64,000 nucleotides of DNA from Flavobacterium sp. HSC-32F16 (GTDB taxonomy: Bacteria; Bacteroidota; Bacteroidia; Flavobacteriales; Flavobacteriaceae): positions 62,001 to 126,000 of the forward strand of contig NZ_JALKAC010000013.1 in assembly GCF_024171645.1 (NCBI RefSeq), in the 5' to 3' direction. A model generated the notes under the pieces. That model did not search any database and was not told the origin of the DNA. It was given only the letters and a program-made list of their open reading frames with translations. The position numbers and the translations under genes are program-made. Below, one piece after another: positions 33,796 to 42,427 of this stretch. The number at the start of each line of letters is the position of its first letter. The first letter of the stretch is position 1.

Positions 33796-36765
33796 ATGAA
33801 AAAAATTTACGCATTGTTAATTCTTGCCTTAGGATGTATGTCATATTCCTATGCGCAGGTATCAGTATCAGGAGTTGTAGTTTCTGATTTTGAAAAAGTA
33901 CCCGTACCAGGAGTCTCTGTGTATATAAAAGGAGAGCCAAAAGGAGCTGTAACAACAGATTTTGACGGTAACTTTAAAATTAAAACACAAATAAACGACG
34001 GTGTTTTGGTTTTTTCTTATGTTGGATTTAAAACAAAAGAAGTTTCTTTTTCAGGTACTCAAAAACTAACAGTTTCTTTAGCAGAAGAAGTTAGTACTTT
34101 AAATGAAGTAGTAGTTGTAGGTTACGGTACTCAAAAGAAATCAGATGTAACTGGAGCTATTAGTTCTGTAAAAAGCGAAAGTTTTAATAAAGGAGTTGTT
34201 GCTAATGCCGGACAATTAATTCAAGGTAAAGTAGCCGGAGTAAATGTAACGGCAGCAAGTGGTGAGCCAGGTGCAAATCAGGATATCATTATTCGTGGAG
34301 TTGGAAGTTTACGTTCTGGAACAACACCTCTTTATGTAGTTGACGGATTTGTTCTTGACAATTCTGGTAATGGTGTTGCTACAAACCCTTTAAACTTTAT
34401 CAATCCACAGGATATTGAGAGCATTGATGTTCTTAAAGATGCATCTGCGGCGGCTATTTACGGTTCCAGAGCGGCAAATGGAGTAGTGGTAATTACAACT
34501 AAAAAAGGTTCAAAAGGTCAGACAAAAATAAACCTTTCTATGACTACTGGATTTTCTTCATTAGCTAATAAAGTGAATGTATTTAGTGCCGATGAATTTA
34601 GAAAACAAGTTGCTGCTGTAAACGGAACTCTTCAGGACGGCGGCGCAAATACAGACTGGCAGGATGAATTAACAAGAACAGGAGTTTCTCAAAACGTTAA
34701 TTTATCGATGAGCGGCGGAACTGATAAATCAAATTATGCTGCCTCTGTAGGTATGGATAATCAGGAAGGTGTTTTACAAAATAGTGATTTAAAACGCTAT
34801 TCAGGACGTTTGAATTTAAACCAAAAAGCATTAAACGATAAGTTTAATATTGGATTTAACCTGACAGCAACGAAACTTGAAAATTCAAGACCAGATGCAA
34901 GAAATGTTGTTGGAAATATGCTGACATTAAATCCTACTGATGCTGTATATGTTAACGGAGAACCAAATGTTAACTTAAGTAACGATGCTGTAAATCCGTT
35001 AATCAGCCAGAGAATTTATTCTGATGAAACAAACAACAATCGTATTCTTGCTAATATTACTCCATCATATGAATTTATAAAAGGATTAACGTATAAATTT
35101 AACCTTGGAGTTGATTATTCAATGTCAGAAAGAGACATACAAGTTTTACCATATACTTCGGCTACTAATACAACCGAAAGTACTTTGAACAACATTACGA
35201 CTACAAATAATAATGTTTTATACGAAAATACCTTAACGTATAATTTTAATGTTAAGAACCACAATTTTACGGTTTTAGCAGGTCAGTCTTACCAGAAAGT
35301 ACAAGTAAATCAAAAGAATTATAACTTTAGAGGATTCCCTGATAATGGTGTAGAGCCTAAAAATCAAATTGGAGCTGCAACTGAGCTTAGAAGCAAGTCT
35401 TCATCTGCAGTAGAAAATGAACTTCAGTCTTTCTTCGGAAGATTAAACTATGGGTATGACAACAAATATTTGCTGACTGCAACTATGCGTGCCGATGGAT
35501 CTACTAAATTTGGAAGTGACAATAAATACGCCTATTTTCCATCTGTAGCATTAGGATGGAACATAACTAAAGAAGATTTTTTAAGTGAATCTGAGATTTT
35601 GAACAATCTTAAATTAAGAGCAAGCTGGGGTAAAACCGGTGTTCAGGAAATTCCTTCTAAAAAAACAAAAACAAGTTTTACAGAAAGTAACAGCGGATAT
35701 GATACTTATCCATTAGATCCAACTGCTAATGATTTAGCTGGTTATCCTTATGGTTCAATCTATACTCGTTTAGCAAATCCATCTCTTCAATGGGAGGTTT
35801 CAACACAAACCAATATAGGTATAGATTTTAGTCTATTCAATAGCAGATTATCGGGTACTGTTGATTATTTTAATAAAGTTTCAGATAACATTTTGTTAGA
35901 AGTTGCGCCCGTAGATCCTATTCAGCCTGCACCAACGTATTGGACAAACATTCCTAGTATGGAAGTACAAAACAACGGTATTGAAATTGCTTTAGATTAC
36001 AGCAGTGACAAAAGCAAAGACTTCTCTTACAGCATTGGTGGAAATGTATCTTTTACAGAAAATAAAGTAGTAAACTCTCCTTATAAAATATTGACAACCG
36101 GAGCAGCGCAAGGAGGCGGACAATCTGGAGCAACTATCAACGGAGTTTTGAACGGACACCCAATTGGTTCTTTTTACATGCTTGATTTTACAGGAATTGG
36201 CCCTGATGGTTTGAACCAATTTGCAGACACCAATGGAGATGGTTCTATTCTTGACAATGATCGTATCGTTGCAGGAAGTGCATTGCCAGATTATATCTAT
36301 GCTTTTTACCTGAATTTAAAATATAAGAATTTTGATTTTGGTGCTAATTTTAATGGTGCAGGCGGTAATAAAATTTACAATCACGTTGCAATGACTTCAT
36401 TCAATAGAGGAAATTTAGCAAACTCTTTTAATACTACAGACAGAGCTTCACAATATTTAAACGAAGCATCTACAAACTCTAATACGGTTTCTACAAGATA
36501 CTTAGAAGATGGAAGTTTCTTAAGATTAAATAATGCTACGCTGGGATACAATTTGAACCCAAAATTAATTGGTCTTACTGATGTGATGGATAATATTCGT
36601 CTTTCTGTAACAGGACAAAATTTATTTGTAATCACAAAATACAGTGGTTACGATCCTGAAATTAATACAGGAACTTCTGTAGGCGAAATTCAGTCTTTTG
36701 GTATTGATTATTTCAGTTACCCAAGAAGCAGAACAATTGTATTTGGCTTAAACGTAGCATTTTAA
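33796..36765 (+). CDS. SusC-like TonB-dependent outer membrane transporter
   Basis: The 989-residue protein has a Sec signal (MKKIYALLILALGCMSYSYAQ) and a carboxypeptidase-D-like N-terminal domain (VSGVVVSDFEKVPVPGVSVYIKG, FSYVGFKTKEV). The TonB-box-like VVVGYGTQKKSDVTG comes next. Its plug carries LYVVDGFVLD and DVLKDASAAAIYGSRAANG, and a 22-strand-type beta barrel ends in FGLNVAF. It should import oligosaccharides across the outer membrane together with the SusD-like lipoprotein that starts 17 bp later. The preceding gene is the degenerate hybrid regulator, separated by 175 bp holding the promoter. The glycan is unknown; GH92 downstream suggests mannose-containing material, but this gene lies apart from GH92. 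Confidence 0.95.
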   Translation: MKKIYALLILALGCMSYSYAQVSVSGVVVSDFEKVPVPGVSVYIKGEPKGAVTTDFDGNFKIKTQINDGVLVFSYVGFKTKEVSFSGTQKLTVSLAEEVSTLNEVVVVGYGTQKKSDVTGAISSVKSESFNKGVVANAGQLIQGKVAGVNVTAASGEPGANQDIIIRGVGSLRSGTTPLYVVDGFVLDNSGNGVATNPLNFINPQDIESIDVLKDASAAAIYGSRAANGVVVITTKKGSKGQTKINLSMTTGFSSLANKVNVFSADEFRKQVAAVNGTLQDGGANTDWQDELTRTGVSQNVNLSMSGGTDKSNYAASVGMDNQEGVLQNSDLKRYSGRLNLNQKALNDKFNIGFNLTATKLENSRPDARNVVGNMLTLNPTDAVYVNGEPNVNLSNDAVNPLISQRIYSDETNNNRILANITPSYEFIKGLTYKFNLGVDYSMSERDIQVLPYTSATNTTESTLNNITTTNNNVLYENTLTYNFNVKNHNFTVLAGQSYQKVQVNQKNYNFRGFPDNGVEPKNQIGAATELRSKSSSAVENELQSFFGRLNYGYDNKYLLTATMRADGSTKFGSDNKYAYFPSVALGWNITKEDFLSESEILNNLKLRASWGKTGVQEIPSKKTKTSFTESNSGYDTYPLDPTANDLAGYPYGSIYTRLANPSLQWEVSTQTNIGIDFSLFNSRLSGTVDYFNKVSDNILLEVAPVDPIQPAPTYWTNIPSMEVQNNGIEIALDYSSDKSKDFSYSIGGNVSFTENKVVNSPYKILTTGAAQGGGQSGATINGVLNGHPIGSFYMLDFTGIGPDGLNQFADTNGDGSILDNDRIVAGSALPDYIYAFYLNLKYKNFDFGANFNGAGGNKIYNHVAMTSFNRGNLANSFNTTDRASQYLNEASTNSNTVSTRYLEDGSFLRLNNATLGYNLNPKLIGLTDVMDNIRLSVTGQNLFVITKYSGYDPEINTGTSVGEIQSFGIDYFSYPRSRTIVFGLNVAF

Positions 36766-36782
36766 TCAAAAAATAACAAAAC

Positions 36783-38525
36783 ATGAAAAATAAAATATTA
36801 ATAGCAGGTCTTACATTCAGTTTATTCTTTAACTGGAGCTGTACTGACTTAGAAGAAAAGGTACTTGACGAATCCTTAAATGGTGCAGGACAAGCAGAAG
36901 CAATCAGTGGTGCTATTGCTCCGGCTTATGGCCAGTTAAAATCAACATGGTACCATACAAATAATTTTGGTTTACAGTTAATTGCCAGCGATGAAGGTAT
37001 TTTGCCTTACAGAGGTGGAACGGACTGGTACGATGGAGGTAAGTATTTAGCAGTACATGCGCATACTACAACGCCTACTAATGATTTGGTTACAAGTACC
37101 TGGAATGCCCTTACTAAAAATATTTCCAGAACATTATCTGCTATTGAAGTATTGACTCCTCTTGCAGAAGGCGGAAATACAGAAGCACAAGGTGCACTTT
37201 ATGAAATGAAAGCCTTAAGAGCGTATTTAAATATGCAGACATTAGACAGCTGGGGACTTGTGTTTAAAAAAGAAACATCGGCTAGTACTTCTGAAATCCT
37301 TCGCGGACAAGAGGCTGTTACTTATATAGAAAATGAGTTATTGTCTGTTGCCGATGTGATTAATACAAACAGAGGACCAGGTAGAATGACACAAGCTGCA
37401 GTTTGGGGACTTCTTTCAAGATTATATTTAAATGCAGCAGTTTACCGCGATCCTTATGGAACACCATCATTTGCCACTGCAGATATGGATAAGGTTATCA
37501 AATACACAGATAATATTGTTAACTCCGGTAAATTCAGTTTATCTCCAGAATATTTTGATTTATTTGATGACAGTAATAATTCAAATAAAGAAGTAATCTT
37601 TTCAATAGATCAGCGTGGAGTTTTAGCTGATGAGCACAACCGTTGGGCCTATTGGTCAATACCAGGATCGATGTTCCCAAGACCAGAATCAATCAATGCA
37701 GATGGTACAGATGGTCCTGCTATTACTTCAGATTTTTATCAAACATGGGTAAGCGCCTACGGTTCTGTAGATCCAGCCGATGCTGATTCAAGATTTTATA
37801 AGAACAACGCAAAAGTACCAGCTCATTTGAAAGATCTTACAGGGCTTTCTCCATTAAATGACGAAAACCACTACTATTGCGTTAAAGCTGAAGAGTTTGA
37901 AATAGACAGAGGAATTATGAGAGGTATTCCGTGGGCTGCAAGAAAAGATGCTAACGGAGCATTTTATAAATGTGACGGCGGATACAGAATTTATCCGGTT
38001 AAACAAATTAAAGGAAATGGTCCTGATAAAAACGTAGGTTATGTAAACCTTACAGAAAAAGTTGATTTTACTAAAGAAGGAAGTATGCACTATTCCGGAT
38101 ATAGAGTATCGAAATATCAATTTAGCCACACTTCTCCTGATGGAAATACGTTCAGCAGTGTAGACATGGTAATGCTTAGATATGCTGAAATTTTGATGAT
38201 GCGCGCTGAAGCTAAATTAAGAAAAGGAGATACTTCTGGTGCTTTAGCTGATATGAATACAGTTAGAACTTCAAGAACAGCCCGTGCCCCAATTCCTGCT
38301 GCACTTCCTGCAATTACTTTAGATATTTTGTACAGAGAATATGGTTTCGAATTTTACTGGGAAGGTTTAAGAAGAACCAATCAAATACGTTTTGGACATT
38401 TTGAAGATAAATGGACTGAAAAAACAGATACAGATGTAAACAAGAGATTATTTCCTATTCCTCAAGGATCAATTGACGGAGCTTCTAACGTTCCAGGATA
38501 TTTAGAACAGAATAAAGGATATTAA
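36783..38525 (+). CDS. SusD/RagB-like outer-membrane glycan-binding lipoprotein
   Basis: The 580-residue protein has a lipobox ending NWSC with Cys20 followed by TDLEEK, an acidic surface-export signal. It has the SusD helical-TPR fold with the typical TTPTNDLVTSTWNALTKNIS start and an LDILYREYGFEFYWEGLRRTNQIRFGHFEDKW C-terminal block, ending DGASNVPGYLEQNKGY. It binds the glycan on the cell surface and caps the SusC barrel encoded just before it. A pair of hairpins follows, so the SusC/SusD pair may form its own transcript. Confidence 0.95.
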   Translation: MKNKILIAGLTFSLFFNWSCTDLEEKVLDESLNGAGQAEAISGAIAPAYGQLKSTWYHTNNFGLQLIASDEGILPYRGGTDWYDGGKYLAVHAHTTTPTNDLVTSTWNALTKNISRTLSAIEVLTPLAEGGNTEAQGALYEMKALRAYLNMQTLDSWGLVFKKETSASTSEILRGQEAVTYIENELLSVADVINTNRGPGRMTQAAVWGLLSRLYLNAAVYRDPYGTPSFATADMDKVIKYTDNIVNSGKFSLSPEYFDLFDDSNNSNKEVIFSIDQRGVLADEHNRWAYWSIPGSMFPRPESINADGTDGPAITSDFYQTWVSAYGSVDPADADSRFYKNNAKVPAHLKDLTGLSPLNDENHYYCVKAEEFEIDRGIMRGIPWAARKDANGAFYKCDGGYRIYPVKQIKGNGPDKNVGYVNLTEKVDFTKEGSMHYSGYRVSKYQFSHTSPDGNTFSSVDMVMLRYAEILMMRAEAKLRKGDTSGALADMNTVRTSRTARAPIPAALPAITLDILYREYGFEFYWEGLRRTNQIRFGHFEDKWTEKTDTDVNKRLFPIPQGSIDGASNVPGYLEQNKGY

Positions 38526-38561
38526 AAATAAGTTAGTTTTATTGTTTTGAGTTTGAAAGTT

Positions 38562-38665
38562 ACTGCTCATTTTCTGTTTGCATTAAAATGAGCAGTCTTT
38601 TTGTGTTAGTTGTTTAAAAACAGGGTAGTTTTAAAAAACTTTTTAAAACCCCCTGTTTTTTATTT
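38562..38665 (+). terminator. Tandem intrinsic terminators after the first SusD
   Basis: The first stem is ACTGCTCATTTT (38562-38573) with AAAATGAGCAGT (38585-38596), then a T-run. The second is AAAAACAGGG (38616-38625) with CCCTGTTTTT (38651-38660) plus inner AT pairs, then a T-rich tail. Two successive stems should isolate the SusC/SusD transcript from the GH92 gene. Confidence 0.8.
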
Positions 38666-38702
38666 TTCTTTAACTCTTAGCGTTTTATAAATGCATTTTA
38701 AC

Positions 38703-38798
38703 AACTATAATAAACTAGTAGATCCTTTTAATTTTACCCTTTTTTGCCCCAAGCCAAACAGCCGTTTATATACTAAAGTTCACTAGTTTATTATAATT
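38703..38798 (+). promoter_or_regulatory. Inverted repeat enclosing an ACCC-type element upstream of GH92
   Basis: A 17-bp arm at 38703-38719 (AACTATAATAAACTAGT) is repeated in inverse at 38782-38798 with one mismatch, 62 bp apart. Between them TTTTACCC and TTTTGCCC lie in direct repeat 10 bp apart, in ACCCTTTTTTGCCCC (38736-38750). The latter resembles the sites upstream of both SusC genes. The region 38526-38975 has no gene. Confidence 0.55.
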
Positions 38799-38975
38799 GT
38801 AAAAGTATATTATCTAATAATCTTTGGTTGTTTAGAAAACAAAGTCATGAATTCTGAGACTTTATTCAAACAGCAATACTATACAAACACTACTTTTTTA
38901 AAATGGCTTTACACTGGTTTTCTTTGTTATCCAGCTGACTAAAGTCACAAAAACGAATGGTAAAGATTAGAAAAA

Positions 38976-41249
38976 ATGAAAAAAAATAAAAAAGTTATAT
39001 TTTTTTTAAGCCTGTCGTTGTTTATAATAACGGCCAAAGCACAATATAAAACTCATGCGTATGTAGACCCTATGATTGGATCTGAAGGAGTCGGCAGGGT
39101 TTTTATTGGCCCTTCCTGTCCGTACGGAATGGTAAAACCAAGCCCGGATTGTACGGTGCATCCTAATAGCGGCTGGCTTCCAATGCCTAAAGAAGTTACA
39201 GGATTCAGTCAGGTTCACGTGAGCGGAACAGGCGGCGGACCAAAATACGGGAACATCTCAATTATGCCGTTTTCGGGAGCTTTAGATAAAATGGATCAGA
39301 CTTCTTTTAGAGCAGAAGAAAATGTAAAGCTTGGGTATTATGAGACTATTTTTAAAGAAAATAATATCAAAACGGAAATAACTACTGCTGAAAAAGTTTC
39401 TTTTTACCGAATAACCTATCCTAAAAATAAATCAAAAGCATTAAAAATTGATCCCGGATTTTTTTTAGGAGAACAGCCTGAACCAGACGGCAGAGAAGCA
39501 CAGCAGTTTGTAGGTTCGCAAATCGAAATTGTTTCTGATACAGAAGTAAGAGGTTATACCAGAATTAGAGGAGGATGGAATAACGGAAGAGCATATACCG
39601 TTTATTTCTGGGCTGTTTTTGATCAGCCAATTGCAAAATATGTTACCTGTAAAGATGGAAAGTTTTATGCCGATAAAAAAGCACAATTTGATTCGGGAAA
39701 AAAAACTGCGGCACTGCTTTCTTTTGGAAATGAAGGAAAAGAAGAGCTTAATGTCAAAATTGGAATTTCATTTTTAAGTGAACTAAAAGCAAAAAACAAT
39801 ATTGAAGTGGAAATTCCACATTGGGATTTCAATACCGTTTTAATTTCTTTAAAAAATAAATGGGAAGGGTTATTAAGCCGAATCAAACTTTCGCCAGACA
39901 CTTCAGACGAATATAAAAAAATGTTCTACACAGGTTTGTATCATACTATGATTATGCCGGTTGACAGAACAGGCGAAAATCCGTTATGGACAAATGATGA
40001 ACCGTACTACGATGATTTTTATACAATTTGGGACACCTTTAGAACGTCAAGTCCTTTAATTACATTAATTGACAGCAAACGTAAAGTTGAAATTATTAAC
40101 GCCATGCTGAATATTTACAAACGAGAAGGATATCTGCCCGAAGGAAGAAGCGGTAATGATAATGGAAGAACTCAGGGAGGTTCTAATGCCGAGGTTGTTC
40201 TGGCCGATGCTTTTGTAAAAAAATTAAAAGGAATAGATTATGAATTGGCACTGCAGGCCATGCTTAAAGATGCAGCCGTACCGCCCGGAGGAAATGAAGA
40301 AAAAGAAGGAAGGGGAGGATTAACAGAATATCTTCGATTAGGATATGTTCCGTATGGAATAGACCGTGCAGGAAACAGAACAATCGATTATTCGTACAAC
40401 GATTATAACATTGCAATTGTAGCAAAAGGACTCAATAAAACAGGTATCTACAATCAATACATTAAACAAGCAGACAGCTGGCAGAATTTATGGCGTGAAG
40501 ATTATGAAAATAATGGAGTCAAAGGATTTATTATGCCCAAAGATGCTGATGGAAAATGGCTGGATGATATTGTTTTTGGAGAATCAAAAATCCAGAAACC
40601 TACTTTTAAATATACTCCCGTAATTATCGAATCGCCTTGGTATGTCTGCCATTGGTGCGTTTTCTTTTACGAAGGAAATTCATGGGAATATTCCTTAAGT
40701 ATTCCTCATGATGTACCGGAACTTATTCGTAAATCAGGAGGAGATAAAGCATTCGAAAACAGATTAAATACTTTGTTTGATTCAAAACTGTATAATGTTG
40801 CCAATGAACCTTCATTTTTAACACCTTGTTTGTATCATTGGATTGGAAAGCCCTACTTAAGCAGTGACAGAATAAGCAGTATCATTAAAAACAATTTCAA
40901 TACCTCACACGCAGGCCTGCCTGGCAATGATGACTCGGGCGCTATGTCGTCGTGGCTGGCTTTTCATATGATGGGATTATATCCTAACGCCGGACAGCCT
41001 TATTATCTGCTCAATACACCTTTAATTAAGGAGACAGTAATACAGCTGGAAAACGGTAAAAGTTTTAAAATCACAACAAAGAAAATGAGTGATAAAAACA
41101 AATATATAAAAACGGCTTTTTTAAATGGAAAACCGTACAACAAAGCATGGATTTTACATGATGATATTAATAATGGAGGAGAATTGATTCTTGAAATGGA
41201 TTCTAAACCGTCTGCCTGGGGAACAATTATTTTACCACCGGCAAAATAA
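38976..41249 (+). CDS. GH92-family alpha-mannosidase-like enzyme
   Basis: The 757-residue protein has a Sec signal (about MKKNKKVIFFLSLSLFIITAKAQ) and the GH92 marks: YVDPMIGSEGVGRVFIGPSCPYGMVKPSPDC, GFSQVHVSGTGGGPKYGNISIMP, EGNSWEY with Glu566 and GNDDSGAMSSW at 650-660 with Asp652/653. GH92 enzymes are exo-acting, calcium-dependent, inverting alpha-mannosidases that remove terminal mannose. The linkage cannot be told from sequence alone. It has its own upstream regulatory region, and its gene is followed after 11 bp by a short secreted protein of unknown role. It is not an obvious part of xylan breakdown. Confidence 0.9.
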   Translation: MKKNKKVIFFLSLSLFIITAKAQYKTHAYVDPMIGSEGVGRVFIGPSCPYGMVKPSPDCTVHPNSGWLPMPKEVTGFSQVHVSGTGGGPKYGNISIMPFSGALDKMDQTSFRAEENVKLGYYETIFKENNIKTEITTAEKVSFYRITYPKNKSKALKIDPGFFLGEQPEPDGREAQQFVGSQIEIVSDTEVRGYTRIRGGWNNGRAYTVYFWAVFDQPIAKYVTCKDGKFYADKKAQFDSGKKTAALLSFGNEGKEELNVKIGISFLSELKAKNNIEVEIPHWDFNTVLISLKNKWEGLLSRIKLSPDTSDEYKKMFYTGLYHTMIMPVDRTGENPLWTNDEPYYDDFYTIWDTFRTSSPLITLIDSKRKVEIINAMLNIYKREGYLPEGRSGNDNGRTQGGSNAEVVLADAFVKKLKGIDYELALQAMLKDAAVPPGGNEEKEGRGGLTEYLRLGYVPYGIDRAGNRTIDYSYNDYNIAIVAKGLNKTGIYNQYIKQADSWQNLWREDYENNGVKGFIMPKDADGKWLDDIVFGESKIQKPTFKYTPVIIESPWYVCHWCVFFYEGNSWEYSLSIPHDVPELIRKSGGDKAFENRLNTLFDSKLYNVANEPSFLTPCLYHWIGKPYLSSDRISSIIKNNFNTSHAGLPGNDDSGAMSSWLAFHMMGLYPNAGQPYYLLNTPLIKETVIQLENGKSFKITTKKMSDKNKYIKTAFLNGKPYNKAWILHDDINNGGELILEMDSKPSAWGTIILPPAK

Positions 41250-41260
41250 AATTCACTAAA

Positions 41261-41818
41261 ATGAAAAATACAATTTTAGCCATTCTTTTTTGTGTCGTGT
41301 ATCAAACCGGAAAATCGCAAAACATTCTAATTATTAAAAATAACACAGAATTACAATATAGCTGTAAACTTCATGGTCAGACAAGAGCTTTATCGCTCAT
41401 TGCTAAAATAGCAAAAGATACACTGACTTTTAAGTTAGAAACAAGAGGCGTAAAAAGTAATATCGTTATTTTGCCTGAAGCATTAAAAAACGGAAATGCG
41501 CTGAGTTATAATCAGGGAGAATTTGCACCAGTTTTAAACTTAAAACCCACAGAAACTTTTTTTATGATTTCGCAGGCAGCTTATGAGGATTTGTTAAATA
41601 ACAACCAGTTTATTTATAACAATACAACCTATGTTTTAGATGAGAAAGATGCGAAAAAAAATCAAATTGAAGGTAAATCTCTTGACACTTTTCATGTAAA
41701 AGCACAGATTGATCAAACTGAAATGTGGATTGTAAAAAATCCAGAATTCCCTTTAGTGTGTAAAATGACTAAAAACCCTTTGGGTATAGATTTTACATTA
41801 ATCAAAATAATAAATTAA
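41261..41818 (+). CDS. Secreted hypothetical protein paired with GH92
   Basis: The 185-residue protein has a Sec signal (MKNTILAILFCVVYQTGKSQ) and no lipobox. The sequence is beta-rich, with strands near LQYSCKLHG, TLTFKLETRGVKSNIVILPEAL, FAPVLNLKPTETFFMISQAAYEDLL, and HVKAQIDQTEMWIVKNPEFPLVCKM. I do not recognise a family. It sits 11 bp after the GH92 gene and before a terminator, so the two are very probably co-transcribed. It could bind the same carbohydrate or help the enzyme, but there is no direct evidence. Confidence 0.6.
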   Translation: MKNTILAILFCVVYQTGKSQNILIIKNNTELQYSCKLHGQTRALSLIAKIAKDTLTFKLETRGVKSNIVILPEALKNGNALSYNQGEFAPVLNLKPTETFFMISQAAYEDLLNNNQFIYNNTTYVLDEKDAKKNQIEGKSLDTFHVKAQIDQTEMWIVKNPEFPLVCKMTKNPLGIDFTLIKIIN

Positions 41819-41875
41819 CAGAGTAATATTTGAGAAACTTTTTCTTTAATGTTTACAACCAACAAATACTATTAC

Positions 41876-41918
41876 AAATCCGGGTTTAGTTTTAGAAGAA
41901 ATGAACCCGGATTTTATT
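41876..41918 (+). terminator. Intrinsic terminator after the GH92 unit
   Basis: AAATCCGGGTT (41876-41886 region) pairs with AACCCGGATTT (41904-41914), followed by T-rich DNA. It separates the GH92 unit from the second SusC block. The gap 41819-42427 has no gene but holds the operators listed below. Confidence 0.85.
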
Positions 41919-42022
41919 GACTTACTTTTAAAGATTTCACTTTGAGATTTAAATAAGTATAAATAGGAATTCAGCATAGTATTAAATAAATAATTCTCTC
42001 TACTTGAAGACTCTACAAACTA

Positions 42023-42067
42023 ACAACCGATTGTTTAAATAGAGTTTTACACCCATTCTTACCCCAA
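42023..42067 (+). promoter_or_regulatory. Upstream LacI-type site and ACCC direct repeat
   Basis: ACAACCGATTGT at 42023-42034 has the central AAnCGnTT pattern of LacI-family operators. At 42051-42067 ACCCATTCTTACCCCAA matches 14 of 17 bases of the ACCC element upstream of GH92, with the two ACCC blocks 10 bp apart. Confidence 0.5.
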
Positions 42068-42331
42068 ATTTATTTTAATTTTCCAGCATAAGTGAAGCTT
42101 AAATATTAAAATATGTTCTATTTAACATTATTTTTACTTCATTTTTTCTTAAATGCAGTAAATATTTAATGTTTTATTCTTTTGTTAAATTTTATAAAAA
42201 ATCATTTTATAATTAATAACAATCCATTCCTTCTGAAATCATTTTTTGATAAAAAATCAATATTTTAATTGTAAAATTATTTATTATATTTTTTTTCGAG
42301 CATTTTTTTTTGTAATTATCAATAAAAATTT

Positions 42332-42371
42332 ACACAACCGATTGTGTATTATTTGTTTTTCTATATATTTG
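42332..42371 (+). promoter_or_regulatory. Promoter of the second SusC with overlapping LacI-type operator
   Basis: ACACAACCGATTGTGT (42332-42347) is a near-perfect dyad with the LacI-type centre AACCGATT. The -7 element TATATTTG lies at 42364-42371. The ATTG at 42341-42344 lies about 20 bp upstream at the -33 position, inside the operator. Binding here would block promoter recognition, so this looks like repression. Confidence 0.55.
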
Positions 42372-42427
42372 TTTTGAATACACTTATTAACTAAACCAAA
42401 GTTCTAACTTAATTTAAATCAATTTTT

